The position numbers and the translations under genes were made by a program. A stretch of DNA of 48,023 bases. Source: Streptomyces iakyrus (GTDB taxonomy: Bacteria; Actinomycetota; Actinomycetes; Streptomycetales; Streptomycetaceae). Where the stretch lies: NCBI RefSeq assembly GCF_000717055.1, contig NZ_JNXI01000036.1, positions 1-48,023 of the forward strand, in the 5' to 3' direction. The notes beneath the pieces are model-generated. The model saw only the letters and a list, made by a program, of their open reading frames with translations, did no database searches and was not told the origin of the DNA. This document shows positions 17,361 through 26,100 of this stretch, piece after piece (within the stretch, counting starts at the first letter, position 1; each line of letters opens with the position of its first letter).

Positions 17361-18544
17361 GAGACGGCGGCCTGCGGGTCGTACTCGTAGATCCAGCCGT
17401 TCTCCCTGAGCGGGTCGGCCTGCGCGTACTGCAGGTCGCGTGCCTGCTGCTCGGGGCCGTCGGGGAGGTGGTTGATGTGGGACCTGCCGTGCGACACCTC
17501 CTGGAGGCGGGCCGTGCGGCGCCGGCGCAGTTCCTCGTAGCGGCTCAGCGCGGCGATCGGGTGGTCCGGGTCGGCCGCGAGGCACAGGGCGAGGACGGCG
17601 CCGTCCTCGATCGCCTGGGCGGCGCCCTGGGCGAAGAACGGGAACATCGGGTGGGCCGCGTCGCCCAGCAGGGTCGCGTTGCCGCGGTTCCAGTGGTCGA
17701 GGGGTTCACGGTCGAGCAGCGCCCAGCGCCCCGGTGTCTCGGCCGACTCGATCAGTTCCACCAGGCGGGGGTCCCAGCCGGCGAACTCGTCGAGCAGTTC
17801 GGGGACCGTCGCGGTGGCCGTCCAGGACTCCACGCTGTCGGCGCCGGCCGGTGCGAAGGCGACGAGGTTGACGTAGTCCTCGCCGGAGACCGGGTAGTGC
17901 ACGAGGTGGTGGTCGGGCCCGATCCAGAGGGTCTGGGCCCGCCGCCTGGCGAAGTCGGGGGCCTTGTGCGCGGGCACGAGGGCCCGGAAGGCGCAGATGC
18001 CGGACTCCCGCGCCTGGGTCGGGCCGACGATGGCGCCGCGCACGCGGGAGTGGACGCCGTCGGCGCCGATGAGGATGTCGGGGCGGACCGTGTCGCCGTC
18101 CTCGAAGCGCAGAACTGCCCGGTCGTCCTCGAACTCGACCGCCACGCAGCGTTTGCCGAGGTGGATCGAGTGCTCGGGGACGGCTGAGCGCAGGGCGTCC
18201 AGCAGGTCGGCGCGGTGGGCGGTGTAGGTGTGCTCGCCGTAGAGGCGGATGCACCCCTCCTGAAGGTTCTCCGCGGACAGGACCTGGCCGTTCTCCCAGC
18301 GCCGGAACTCCCAGCCGGTCTCCAATCGGACGGCGCGCTTGATGAACCGGTCCAGGACGCCGAGGCGGCGTATCAGGCGGGCGGCGTTGGGTGCGATCAC
18401 CAGTCCGGCGCCGACCTCGGTCAGGGCGGACGCCTGTTCGTAGACGTCACTGTCGAAGCCCTTCTCGCGCAGGAACGCGGCGGCTGCAAGGCCTCCGATG
18501 CCGCCACCGAGGATGGCGATCCTGGGGCTGTGTTCTGTGCTCAT
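17357..18544 (-). CDS. FAD-dependent aromatic hydroxylase, salicylate-hydroxylase family
   Basis: This 395-residue group A flavoprotein monooxygenase has GGGIGGL at residues about 11-17, the mid-protein DG motif in LIGADGVHS and the GD motif in LLGDAAHPM. The nearest functions are salicylate 1-hydroxylase and 6-hydroxynicotinate 3-monooxygenase, which hydroxylate with loss of CO2. In a hydroxyquinol cluster it is a good candidate for making hydroxyquinol from a dihydroxybenzoate (inference). Of two adjacent ATGs (18547, 18544) the second is better spaced from AGGAG. It is followed by the alcohol dehydrogenase (ATGA overlap) and is divergent from the IclR gene. Confidence 0.86.
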   Translation of the reverse strand: MSTEHSPRIAILGGGIGGLAAAAFLREKGFDSDVYEQASALTEVGAGLVIAPNAARLIRRLGVLDRFIKRAVRLETGWEFRRWENGQVLSAENLQEGCIRLYGEHTYTAHRADLLDALRSAVPEHSIHLGKRCVAVEFEDDRAVLRFEDGDTVRPDILIGADGVHSRVRGAIVGPTQARESGICAFRALVPAHKAPDFARRRAQTLWIGPDHHLVHYPVSGEDYVNLVAFAPAGADSVESWTATATVPELLDEFAGWDPRLVELIESAETPGRWALLDREPLDHWNRGNATLLGDAAHPMFPFFAQGAAQAIEDGAVLALCLAADPDHPIAALSRYEELRRRRTARLQEVSHGRSHINHLPDGPEQQARDLQYAQADPLRENGWIYEYDPQAAVS

Positions 18545-18589
18545 CATGCTCCTAGCGTTCGGCACGCTGACCATTGGAGGAATCACTTC

Positions 18590-18605
18590 ATCCGTTCAAC
18601 GGACA
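18590..18605. promoter_or_regulatory. IclR operator candidate between the hydroxylase and iclR genes
   Basis: ATCCGTTCAACGGACA contains the perfect palindrome TCCGTT-C-AACGGA and sits between divergent starts, 46 bp from the hydroxylase ATG and 46 bp from the IclR ATG. Similar sequences stand at 8501-8517 and 16181-16196. The autoregulatory position makes the IclR protein the likely ligand. Confidence 0.65.
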
Positions 18606-18650
18606 GGGAAGGTAGGGTGACCGGGGTCAGGAACTAGGTAGGAGAGGCCC

Positions 18651-19430
18651 ATGCCCCGCGCGAACGAGCCCGGACGGACCGTCAGTTCCCGGCTGTGGGA
18701 TCTGCTGTTCGCCTTCGACCCGGACCACACCGAGCTGAGCCTCGCCGATCTGGTCAGGCGTACCGGCATCCCGCACGCCACCGCGCGGCGGCTCACGCTC
18801 GAACTCGTGGAGGCCGGCGCGCTGGAGCGCACCGGCGACAACCGGTTCGCGATCGGCCTGCGGCTGTGGCGTCTGGGCACGCTCGCCCCGCGCGCCGAGA
18901 CCCTGCGCAGCGCCGCCCAGCCGTTCGTGGAGGACCTGTACACGGCTCTGCGCCAGCATGTGCAGCTGGCCGTGCTCCAGGGCGACCAGGCCGTGATCAT
19001 CGAACGGCTCTCGGCGGTCAACGCCGTCGGACTCACCTCGCAGGTCGGCGGCCATCTGCCCCTGCACTGCTCGGGTGTCGGCAAGGTGCTGCTGAGCCAC
19101 AACAGTCCGGAGTTCATCGACGAGGTACTGGCAGGCAGGCTGCGGCGCTTCACTCCGAAGACGATCGTGGACCCGGCCGAACTGCGGCGCGAACTGGCGT
19201 CCTGCCGCTCGACCGGAACGGTGGTCGTCAAGGAGGAGCTGAGCGAGGGGGCCGAGTCGGTCGCGACCCGGATCGTCGACGGCACCGGCAGGGTCGTCGC
19301 GGCCCTGTCCGTCGTGGTGGCCGCCGGCTCGATCAAACTGCAGGCGGCCGTGCCCTCGCTGGTCGCGAGCGGACTGGGGCTGTCGAGGAGTCTCGGCTGG
19401 CGGCCGGGCATCCCCATTCGCACGTCATGA
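18651..19430 (+). CDS. IclR-family transcriptional regulator of the catabolic island
   Basis: This 259-residue protein has an N-terminal winged helix (residues about 10-70; LSLADLVRRTGIPHATARRL) and a C-terminal GAF-like effector domain (about 85-250) with the family segment LPLHCSGVGKVLL. AGGAGAGG lies 3 nt before the ATG. It is divergent from the hydroxylase/alcohol dehydrogenase operon. The palindrome in the shared promoter is repeated before the lyase operon and before the aldehyde dehydrogenase gene, so it probably governs three units. IclR proteins of aromatic pathways act as activators or repressors; the sign is not evident. Confidence 0.88.
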   Translation: MPRANEPGRTVSSRLWDLLFAFDPDHTELSLADLVRRTGIPHATARRLTLELVEAGALERTGDNRFAIGLRLWRLGTLAPRAETLRSAAQPFVEDLYTALRQHVQLAVLQGDQAVIIERLSAVNAVGLTSQVGGHLPLHCSGVGKVLLSHNSPEFIDEVLAGRLRRFTPKTIVDPAELRRELASCRSTGTVVVKEELSEGAESVATRIVDGTGRVVAALSVVVAAGSIKLQAAVPSLVASGLGLSRSLGWRPGIPIRTS

Positions 19431-19458
19431 CCGCGCGCGCGGCAGGGCAACCGACGCG

Positions 19459-19878
19459 TCATAGCGCCGGCTGCCGCCGGGAGAGCTGCATGTGGCCGAG
19501 CCGCCATCCCTCCCCGGTCGCGAACCACACCCGGGTGGCCACCGCCTGCACCAGGAACGGCGGCAGGTCGGGCACGCGCCGGATGCGCATCTTCTGAAAG
19601 CAGGTCACGACGGCCCGCCCCTCTCGCTCCTGGCACGTCACCTCACTGGTCTCGGCCTCGACGGTCGCTCCCATCGACGCGTTGTGGGCGAGGAAGCGCT
19701 CGCGGTCGTGGACATGGCCGACCGGCCCGTGCACGATCACGCAGTCGGGAAGCATCAGCGCGCGCTGCTCCTGGTCTCCCTGCGTGAGCGCGGCGAGCCA
19801 CGCCGCCTCCGCCCGGGCGACCTCGTCCGGGATGCGGATGTCGTCCTTGCTGCTCGGTGCTGGCTGTGTGGTGGTCAT
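19459..19878 (-). CDS. NTF2/SnoaL-like protein, copy B (paralogue of 8064-8465)
   Basis: This 139-residue protein aligns over its length with copy A: AEAAWLAAL, LML-x-D, HGPVG, TC-x-Q-x-M-x-I, LPPFLVQAVATRVW and GWRLGHM are shared in order. The family fold is NTF2/SnoaL; the function is unknown. It converges on the IclR gene (28 bp between the stops), and the upstream MFS gene in the same direction ends 158 bp away. Presence of two copies at both ends of the catabolic island suggests gene duplication within it and a pathway role rather than chance. Confidence 0.78.
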   Translation of the reverse strand: MTTTQPAPSSKDDIRIPDEVARAEAAWLAALTQGDQEQRALMLPDCVIVHGPVGHVHDRERFLAHNASMGATVEAETSEVTCQEREGRAVVTCFQKMRIRRVPDLPPFLVQAVATRVWFATGEGWRLGHMQLSRRQPAL

Positions 19879-20036
19879 GGTCCGGCTCCTGTGCGAGTGG
19901 GTTGTTGGTCGTTGTGCGTGGTACGCCGTGGCCCGCCACGGTGGCTGCCCCCGGGAAGGAGCGGTGTCGCGGCGGGCGATCCGGCTGTCCTGTCCGGCCT
20001 GCTGCCCGTGTCCGGTGCCCGCAGGTTCGTCGGGGG

Positions 20037-21746
20037 TCAGTCGTCGAGGGTGTGCGGGTCGTCGTCGAGATGAGTCGCGCCTATACCACCGCGCGCACCG
20101 ACGAGGGTGAGTGCCGCCGCCACGAGAGCCGCTGTGCCGCCGAGCGTGTATGCGATGGAGTAGCTGCTGCTCAGGGCGTCGAAAGCGACGTCCTTGAGCG
20201 GGTTGAAGGGCATGACCTGACCATCCGGCAGCGGGATGGTGGCGGGCACCGAGTTGGCCCCGAGCGGGCCCGATTCCACGGCGTGAACCGCCGCCTCGAG
20301 CTGCGGTTTCTGATCCGCGGGAGCGTTGGCCGCAGATGCCTGGAAAGCCTCGTAGGCGTTCCTCAGGCCGGTGTCGCCGGCCAGTTCGCGGGCGATCTCC
20401 TTGGCCGCATGCCCCAGCGCGACGGCGCCGACGATCGCCGGGGCGAGGGCGAACCCGAGGTCCCGGAACATGCTGGTGACACCGCTCGCCATGCCGGCCA
20501 GACGGTTGGGCAATGTGTTGACCGCGACCGCGCTGATGGAAGCGATGGCCAGTGCCGAGCCGACGCCGACGAAGACCAGCGGCACGACGATGGCGCCCAG
20601 GCCGCGTTCACTGGCCGGAACACCGGCGAACCAGAGCCCGCCGGCACCCACCAGAAGCATGGCGACGAAGAGAACCCACCGGGGGTTGTAGCGCTCCAGC
20701 AGCTTGGAGGTGAGGGGCAGCAGCACCAGGCCGATGCCGCCGAAGAAGAGGTAGGCGACGGAACTGCGCAGCGGGCTGAGTCCCTGGATGGTGGTGAGCC
20801 GGATACTGGTGGAGTACATGATCGCCAGGAAGGCGAACATGCCGATCAGGGTGACCACCGAGTTCATCGCGAACGCCCGGTTCTTGAACACACTCAGCAG
20901 CAGCAGCGGCTCGGCCACACGGCTCTCGGTGAAGACGAACAGCGCGAGGAAGACGGCCGCGGCGATGAACGCGGTGACGATCTCCACGCTCCCCCAGCCA
21001 CTCTCCGGGCCCTGGATGACGGCGTACATCAGAGCGAACAGGCCCAGCGCGGCAGTGATCTGCCCCGGCCAGTCGATGGAGCGCCCCTCGGGTGAGGCGG
21101 AGTTCTGGGCCACGGCCAGCGACAGGATCACGCTCGCGGCGGCGATGACGAGGACGCCGACGAAGGCCCAGCGCCAGTTCGCGTTCCCGGCCCAGCCGCT
21201 GTCGATCTTGGCGGCCACCCCTGCCAGCAGAGGTCCGAGGAAGCCGCCGACCGAGAGCGCGGTGGCCCAGATCGCCACGCCACGGGCGCGGGCGGCCGTG
21301 GTGTGCGTGCCGGCCGCCACCATGGCGAGGCTGGTCGGGAAGATGGCCGCAGCGCCGATACCGCTGAGGAGTTGGGCCAGGATCAGCAACGTCACCCGGG
21401 CGTCGGTCGAGGATCCCCCACCGGGGACCAGGATCGCGAGAGCCGAGCCCACGGCGATGAGGGCGGCACCCCCGGCGAGCAGGCGCTTACGCCCGAACAG
21501 GTCACCGAACACACCGAAGCCCAGCCCCAGCGCGGCCACGGGAAGCATGAACGCCTCGACGATCCACGTCAGCTGGGCCGAGGACGGCGCGAGATCCTGT
21601 TGGATCAGCCCGGTGATGAGCGAGGGTACGGACAAGGCTATCTGCGCGAGGCACACCGCGAGCACCACCGCGGCCAGAGTGCCGGGCCTCAGGATGTATC
21701 TGCCACCCTCGTCGCTTGCCTCACTGGGCGAATCGATCTGGACCAT
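20037..21746 (-). CDS. DHA2-type MFS transporter (14 helices)
   Basis: The 569-residue membrane protein has an N-terminal MFS half with GDLFGRKRLL after helix 2 (motif A), about 14 hydrophobic segments and a large outer loop (residues about 455-525) before the last helix, as in EmrB/QacA-type proton-coupled exporters. AAGGAG is 7 nt before the ATG at 21746, which rejects the longer open frame. It is divergent from an SDR gene over 373 bp containing a perfect palindrome (21974-21987). It may export or import an aromatic compound of the island; direction and substrate are inference. Confidence 0.87.
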   Translation of the reverse strand: MVQIDSPSEASDEGGRYILRPGTLAAVVLAVCLAQIALSVPSLITGLIQQDLAPSSAQLTWIVEAFMLPVAALGLGFGVFGDLFGRKRLLAGGAALIAVGSALAILVPGGGSSTDARVTLLILAQLLSGIGAAAIFPTSLAMVAAGTHTTAARARGVAIWATALSVGGFLGPLLAGVAAKIDSGWAGNANWRWAFVGVLVIAAASVILSLAVAQNSASPEGRSIDWPGQITAALGLFALMYAVIQGPESGWGSVEIVTAFIAAAVFLALFVFTESRVAEPLLLLSVFKNRAFAMNSVVTLIGMFAFLAIMYSTSIRLTTIQGLSPLRSSVAYLFFGGIGLVLLPLTSKLLERYNPRWVLFVAMLLVGAGGLWFAGVPASERGLGAIVVPLVFVGVGSALAIASISAVAVNTLPNRLAGMASGVTSMFRDLGFALAPAIVGAVALGHAAKEIARELAGDTGLRNAYEAFQASAANAPADQKPQLEAAVHAVESGPLGANSVPATIPLPDGQVMPFNPLKDVAFDALSSSYSIAYTLGGTAALVAAALTLVGARGGIGATHLDDDPHTLDD

Positions 21747-22119
21747 GAATGACTCCTTGCGCGCGGCGCGCTGCTGTGGGAACCGGCGTTCGGCACCGGA
21801 CCTTGCTGGGATGCGCCTGTCCGGCCATGCGGAGGCACCGCCGCCGAACCATCCCGGGGGCCTGCGCGGACCCGCTCCGCGTGGCTCTGTGACCAACCCT
21901 GATTCAGGTCGCCCGGCGCGGTGAGGGACCGGCCGAGCAGCGACAAGGTAGGAAGTGACCCCCGTCACGCTCAATGGACATGTCCATCAGATGAACAGAG
22001 CGCGCCTCGGCGGCAGCCTCGATGCGCACCATTCAGGAGAGACGCCCTACCGGGACAGGTCGTCGTACGTGGTGTGCGCCGCCCCGGTTACTTTCGAGCG
22101 CCGACAGGAGAACCGAGTC
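21747..22119. other. Divergent promoter region between MFS and SDR genes
   Basis: No gene is seen in these 373 bases. The region holds the palindrome at 21974-21987 and, next to it, GATGAAC, a half-element resembling the IclR-type sites in this window. Confidence 0.5.
21974..21987. promoter_or_regulatory. Perfect 14-bp palindrome, candidate operator
   Basis: ATGGACATGTCCAT reads the same on both strands and lies between the divergent MFS and SDR starts. No dedicated regulator gene adjoins it; the IclR protein at 18.7 kb is the nearest candidate. Confidence 0.45.
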
Positions 22120-22866
22120 ATGGCTGGAAGACTGACCGGCAAGACAGCCGTCGTGACGGGGGGCAGCACCGGCATAGGGCAGGAGATCGCCCGCAGGCTC
22201 GCGGCGGAGGGAGCGGACATCGCGGTCGCGGACATCGATCCGGCCGACGAGACAAGGGAACTCGTGGCGGAAACCGGGCGGCGATTCCTCAGCGACAAGG
22301 TCGACATCTCCGCTGAGGAGGCGATCCACGGATTCGCCGCGCGCGTGCGAAGCGAACTCGGCGCCGTCGACATCCTGGTGAACAACGCGGCCGTCGTTCT
22401 CCTGGCGGACTTCGAGCACGTGACCCTGGACGAGTGGCGTCGCACCTTCACCGTCAACGTGGACGGCGCCTTCCTTGCTTCCAAAGCGTTCCTGCCGGAT
22501 CTGAAGGCGTCCGGCTCGGGACGCATCGTCAACATCACCTCGTCGAGCTACTGGACCGCTCCGCCGCCCTTCGTGTCCTACATATCCGCCAAGGGCGCCC
22601 TGAACGGATTCACCTCTGTCCTGGCCGCCAACCTCGCCGCTCACGGCATCACCGTCAACGGCGTCGCGGCGGGCCTGGTCCGCACCGCCGCGGCCGTTCA
22701 GAACACGAGCGAGGCCTTCTTCGAGCAGGCCGTGCAGAGCCAGGACATCAAGCGGGTGCAGATGCCGGCCGACGTCTCCGGCGTCGTGGCGTTCCTCGCC
22801 TGCGACGACGCCTCGTTCATCACGGGGCAGCTCATCGTCGCGGACGGCGGCAGCACGCGCCGCTGA
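22120..22866 (+). CDS. SDR family oxidoreductase
   Basis: This 248-residue classical short-chain dehydrogenase has TGGSTGIG for NAD(P) at residues about 13-20, NNAA near 88, a catalytic Ser in ITSSSY, YISAK (Tyr-x3-Lys) and a C-terminal GQLIVADGG. GGAG lies 9 nt before the ATG at 22120. It is divergent from the MFS gene and convergent with the rhamnosidase gene. It marks the right edge of the aromatic island and may oxidise a dihydrodiol or alcohol intermediate; the substrate is unknown. Confidence 0.85.
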   Translation: MAGRLTGKTAVVTGGSTGIGQEIARRLAAEGADIAVADIDPADETRELVAETGRRFLSDKVDISAEEAIHGFAARVRSELGAVDILVNNAAVVLLADFEHVTLDEWRRTFTVNVDGAFLASKAFLPDLKASGSGRIVNITSSSYWTAPPPFVSYISAKGALNGFTSVLAANLAAHGITVNGVAAGLVRTAAAVQNTSEAFFEQAVQSQDIKRVQMPADVSGVVAFLACDDASFITGQLIVADGGSTRR

Positions 22867-23080
22867 ACGGACAAGCAACGCCCGCATGGTCCCAGTCGGG
22901 GCCCTGTCACGCTCGGTCCAACCGACCTGGACACGTGCCTGGGACGCGGCGTCGAGGAGTTCGAACCGATGCGGTGGAGGGGGCGTGGGCCGCCCGTGCC
23001 GCGTGAGCGAGGCACGGGTCGATGCGTGAGATCACCGAGTCCGGCAGAACCGGCTTCTCGCGCCGCTGCTCCCGGATGTA

Positions 23081-23104
23081 CGGCTGCCGTTTGTCCGGCA
23101 GCCG
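23081..23104. terminator. Hairpin terminator between convergent SDR and rhamnosidase genes
   Basis: Nine-bp arms CGGCTGCCG / CGGCAGCCG with a TTTGTC loop, 18 bp beyond the rhamnosidase stop. Confidence 0.65.
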
Positions 23105-23121
23105 CACTCCCCCCGGCCCCG

Positions 23122-26100
23122 TCAGCCGGCGTTGAACCGGTAGGACCCGGCCGAAGCCCGGTAGACCTTGTAGGCGGCCCCACCCGCCGTGTCGTCCCGG
23201 ACGAAGCCGACACCCTGCGGCGCGTCCACCGGCTTGCCCTGCGTGGGCACCCAGATCTCGGCCTTCGTGTTGTACGGGACGGTGACCTCGAGCTCGATCC
23301 TGCCGTCCGCGCGCCGCTCCCATTGCGAGGCCACCTTGCCGCGGACCGTGTCGATCGACGCGCTCACGCGGTCGAGGGTCTTCGGCGACAGGTCGGTGTC
23401 CTGCGTGTCCTTGGGGACGCGGCTGTTGACCGCCGCCGAAGGCACGTACGGGCGGATCCTGAGGGACTCGTAGGCGATGTCCGTCGGACGGATGCCGGCC
23501 AGGCTCTGGTAGAACCACGTCGCCACGGTCGAGCGGTAGTGGTGGTTGACCGAGAGCCGCTCGCCCCACTGCTCCCACAGCGAGGTCGCGCCGCGGGCGA
23601 TCTGGTCCACGTAACCGGGTGCACCGGTCTGCGTGACGGCCTTCAGGGCGATGTCGGTGTAGCCGTGGTCGCTGAGGAGGTTGAACTCGTAGCGCGAGCC
23701 GTACATGTCGTTCTGGATGTGGTGGTCCGCTGCGACGATCCGGTCGGCGAGCAGCTTGACGAGAGCCTTCTTGTTCTCCGCGACAGTCTTCGTGCCCGCG
23801 AGGTAGCGCGGATCGGAGGGCTTCAGGTCCGAGCCGGGTACCAGGTCGAACGCGATGGCCAGGGTGTTCTCGCTGGAGATGCTGCCCTGGGTGAAGTGGC
23901 CCTTGTCTGCGTCCCAGTAGTTCTCGATGAACGCCTTGCGCAGGGTGCGCGCCAACCGGGTGTAGTGCGCGGCGCGTTCGGTGCGGCCGATGCGGCGGCC
24001 GACCTCGTCCATGTAGTCGCAGAAGTGGATGTAGTAGGCGAGGCTGATGACCGCGTTACTGCCCGGGTTCTCGGCGCCCGAGTAGGCGCCGAGGGAGGCC
24101 TCGAAGATGTAGTGGTTCTCGGGGGTGAAGAGCGTCTCGTAGTACTTGAGGAGCCTGTCCTGGTGCTCGTAGAGCTCGGCGAACAGGCTGCCGTTGCCGT
24201 AGTACGTGTACAGCTCGCGCGGCATCACGAAGTACGCGGCGTCCCACGCGGGGACCGCCTTCCATGCCTTGTCCCAGCCGGGCGTCTGGTCGTAGCCGTA
24301 ACCGCCCTTGGGCATGGGGACGACCATGGGCAGCTGGCCGCTGGAGATCTGGTTGTCGGGGAAGTGCCGCAGGTAGGTGGTGAACACGCCGTTCACGTCC
24401 CAGGTCAGCGACTGCGACTCGGAGCTGGCCATGGCATCGCCGGTCCAGCCGTTCTTCTCACGGGACGGGGTGTCGGTGGGCTTTTGCACCAGGTTGTTCT
24501 GCTCGGCCCATTCGAGGTTCCGCTGCAGCCGGTTGAGCAGGGCGTTGTCCGTGGCGAAGGTGCCGGTGCGGGCGAAGCCGGTGCGGGCGACGGCGACCGT
24601 GAGCAGTTCGGCGTCGCGGTCCAGGTCGGGTGCGCGCCCCAGGACGGCTTCGAGGTTGCTCACTTCCAGGTAGCGGAAGCCGAAGTGGCTGAACTGCTGC
24701 TCCCAGCGCTGCGTGGCGCGCCGGCCGACGGTGTAGTAGTGCGTCTGCAGGTTCGCGTCGTGCTGGAAGTTCTCCTCCTCGACCGACAGCGGGGAGCCTG
24801 ATGCCCGGTTGCCGCCGCGCAGGCGCAGGGTGAGCCCCTCCTTGTCCGGGCCGACTCCGGTCAGGGACAGGCGTACCAGCCCGGTCATGATCTGGCCGTA
24901 GTCGAGGACCCAGACGCCGGAGCCGGGCACGGTCTCGGTGAGGGTGACCGGGCGCAGCGTCCGGTTGACCAGGACGGGCTCGGCCTCGTGCGCGCGTACG
25001 ACGGCGGGCGTGAAGCCCTCGGGGATCTTGGTGGCCGGCAGCACGCCGTGGTACTTCGGCGCTGGGCCGGCGCAACTGCCGGGCGGGATCAAGGCGGTGG
25101 CCGGCCGCCAGTCACGGCCGGTGCGGTAGTCCACCGAGCGCCAGTCGCCGAGCCGGTCGGCCCGCCGTGCGTCGTACTTCTCGCCCGAGTACACGGAGTC
25201 GAAGGTGGTCGGCCCGTCCGTGCACAGCCAGTCCGTGTCCGTGACGAGAGTGGTGGCGTGGCCGTCGGTGTAAGTGACGACGAGCTTGGCGCGCAGGCGG
25301 GGCTGGCCGGCGTACGGGGCGAGCTGCCAGAACCATTCCTGGGGCGTGGTCACTCCGTACCAGCCGCGGCCGAGCTCGGCGGCCAGGACGTTCTTCCCGC
25401 CGGCCCGCAGCCGCGCGGTGACGTCGAAGGTGTCGTAGAGGACGGTGCGGTCGTACGTGCTGTGGTCGGTGAGCAGCCGGGGCACGTTCGTGCCCTCGCG
25501 GTCCGCCGACTTGCCGTCGACGGTGAGCGGGGCGCCGTTCACCGTGAGGGTCACATTGCCGGCTGCGCTCAGGTGCAGGCGAGCCTTGGCGATCTCGCGG
25601 CCCTGGGGGAGGGCGAACGAACGGCGCAGCAGCGGCGCCGGGTTGGCGATCGGCAGGACGTTGTTGCGGGCCGGGATGAAGGGGTTCTTGGGCGGGAAGG
25701 TCAGACCGTCGAGGGTGGCGATTCCGGCCTCGAAGGGGTTGGCGCCGGTGGTGAGGTCGACGGCGAAGTCAGGTGCTCCGGTACCGGTCACATGGACGCT
25801 GCGGACGACGGCGGAGGTGCCGCCGGCGAAGCCGAAGCTGCCGTGCCGGCGGATCTGGTCGCCGGTCAGGGTGCGGCTGTCGACCTCTACGTCGTTGACG
25901 GTGGTCGTCACGGTCAGACCTCGCACCGCCACGACCACCGTGTGGTCGCGCGTGTTCCAGGTGTCCTTGGTCAGCCCCGTTGCGGCCGGGAGGGGGACCG
26001 TGGCGACCGGGACGGTGCGGGTGCCGTCGGTGGTGGGGTTGGTCTCGCTCTGCGGGTCGTAGCGGTTGACGCCCCAGTCGGGCTCGGACGTCCCGTCGTC

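Noticed and set aside
22864..22873. TGAACGGACA resembling half of the IclR site
   Set aside because: It overlaps the SDR stop codon in a convergent 3' region and lacks the second arm, so it is probably chance.
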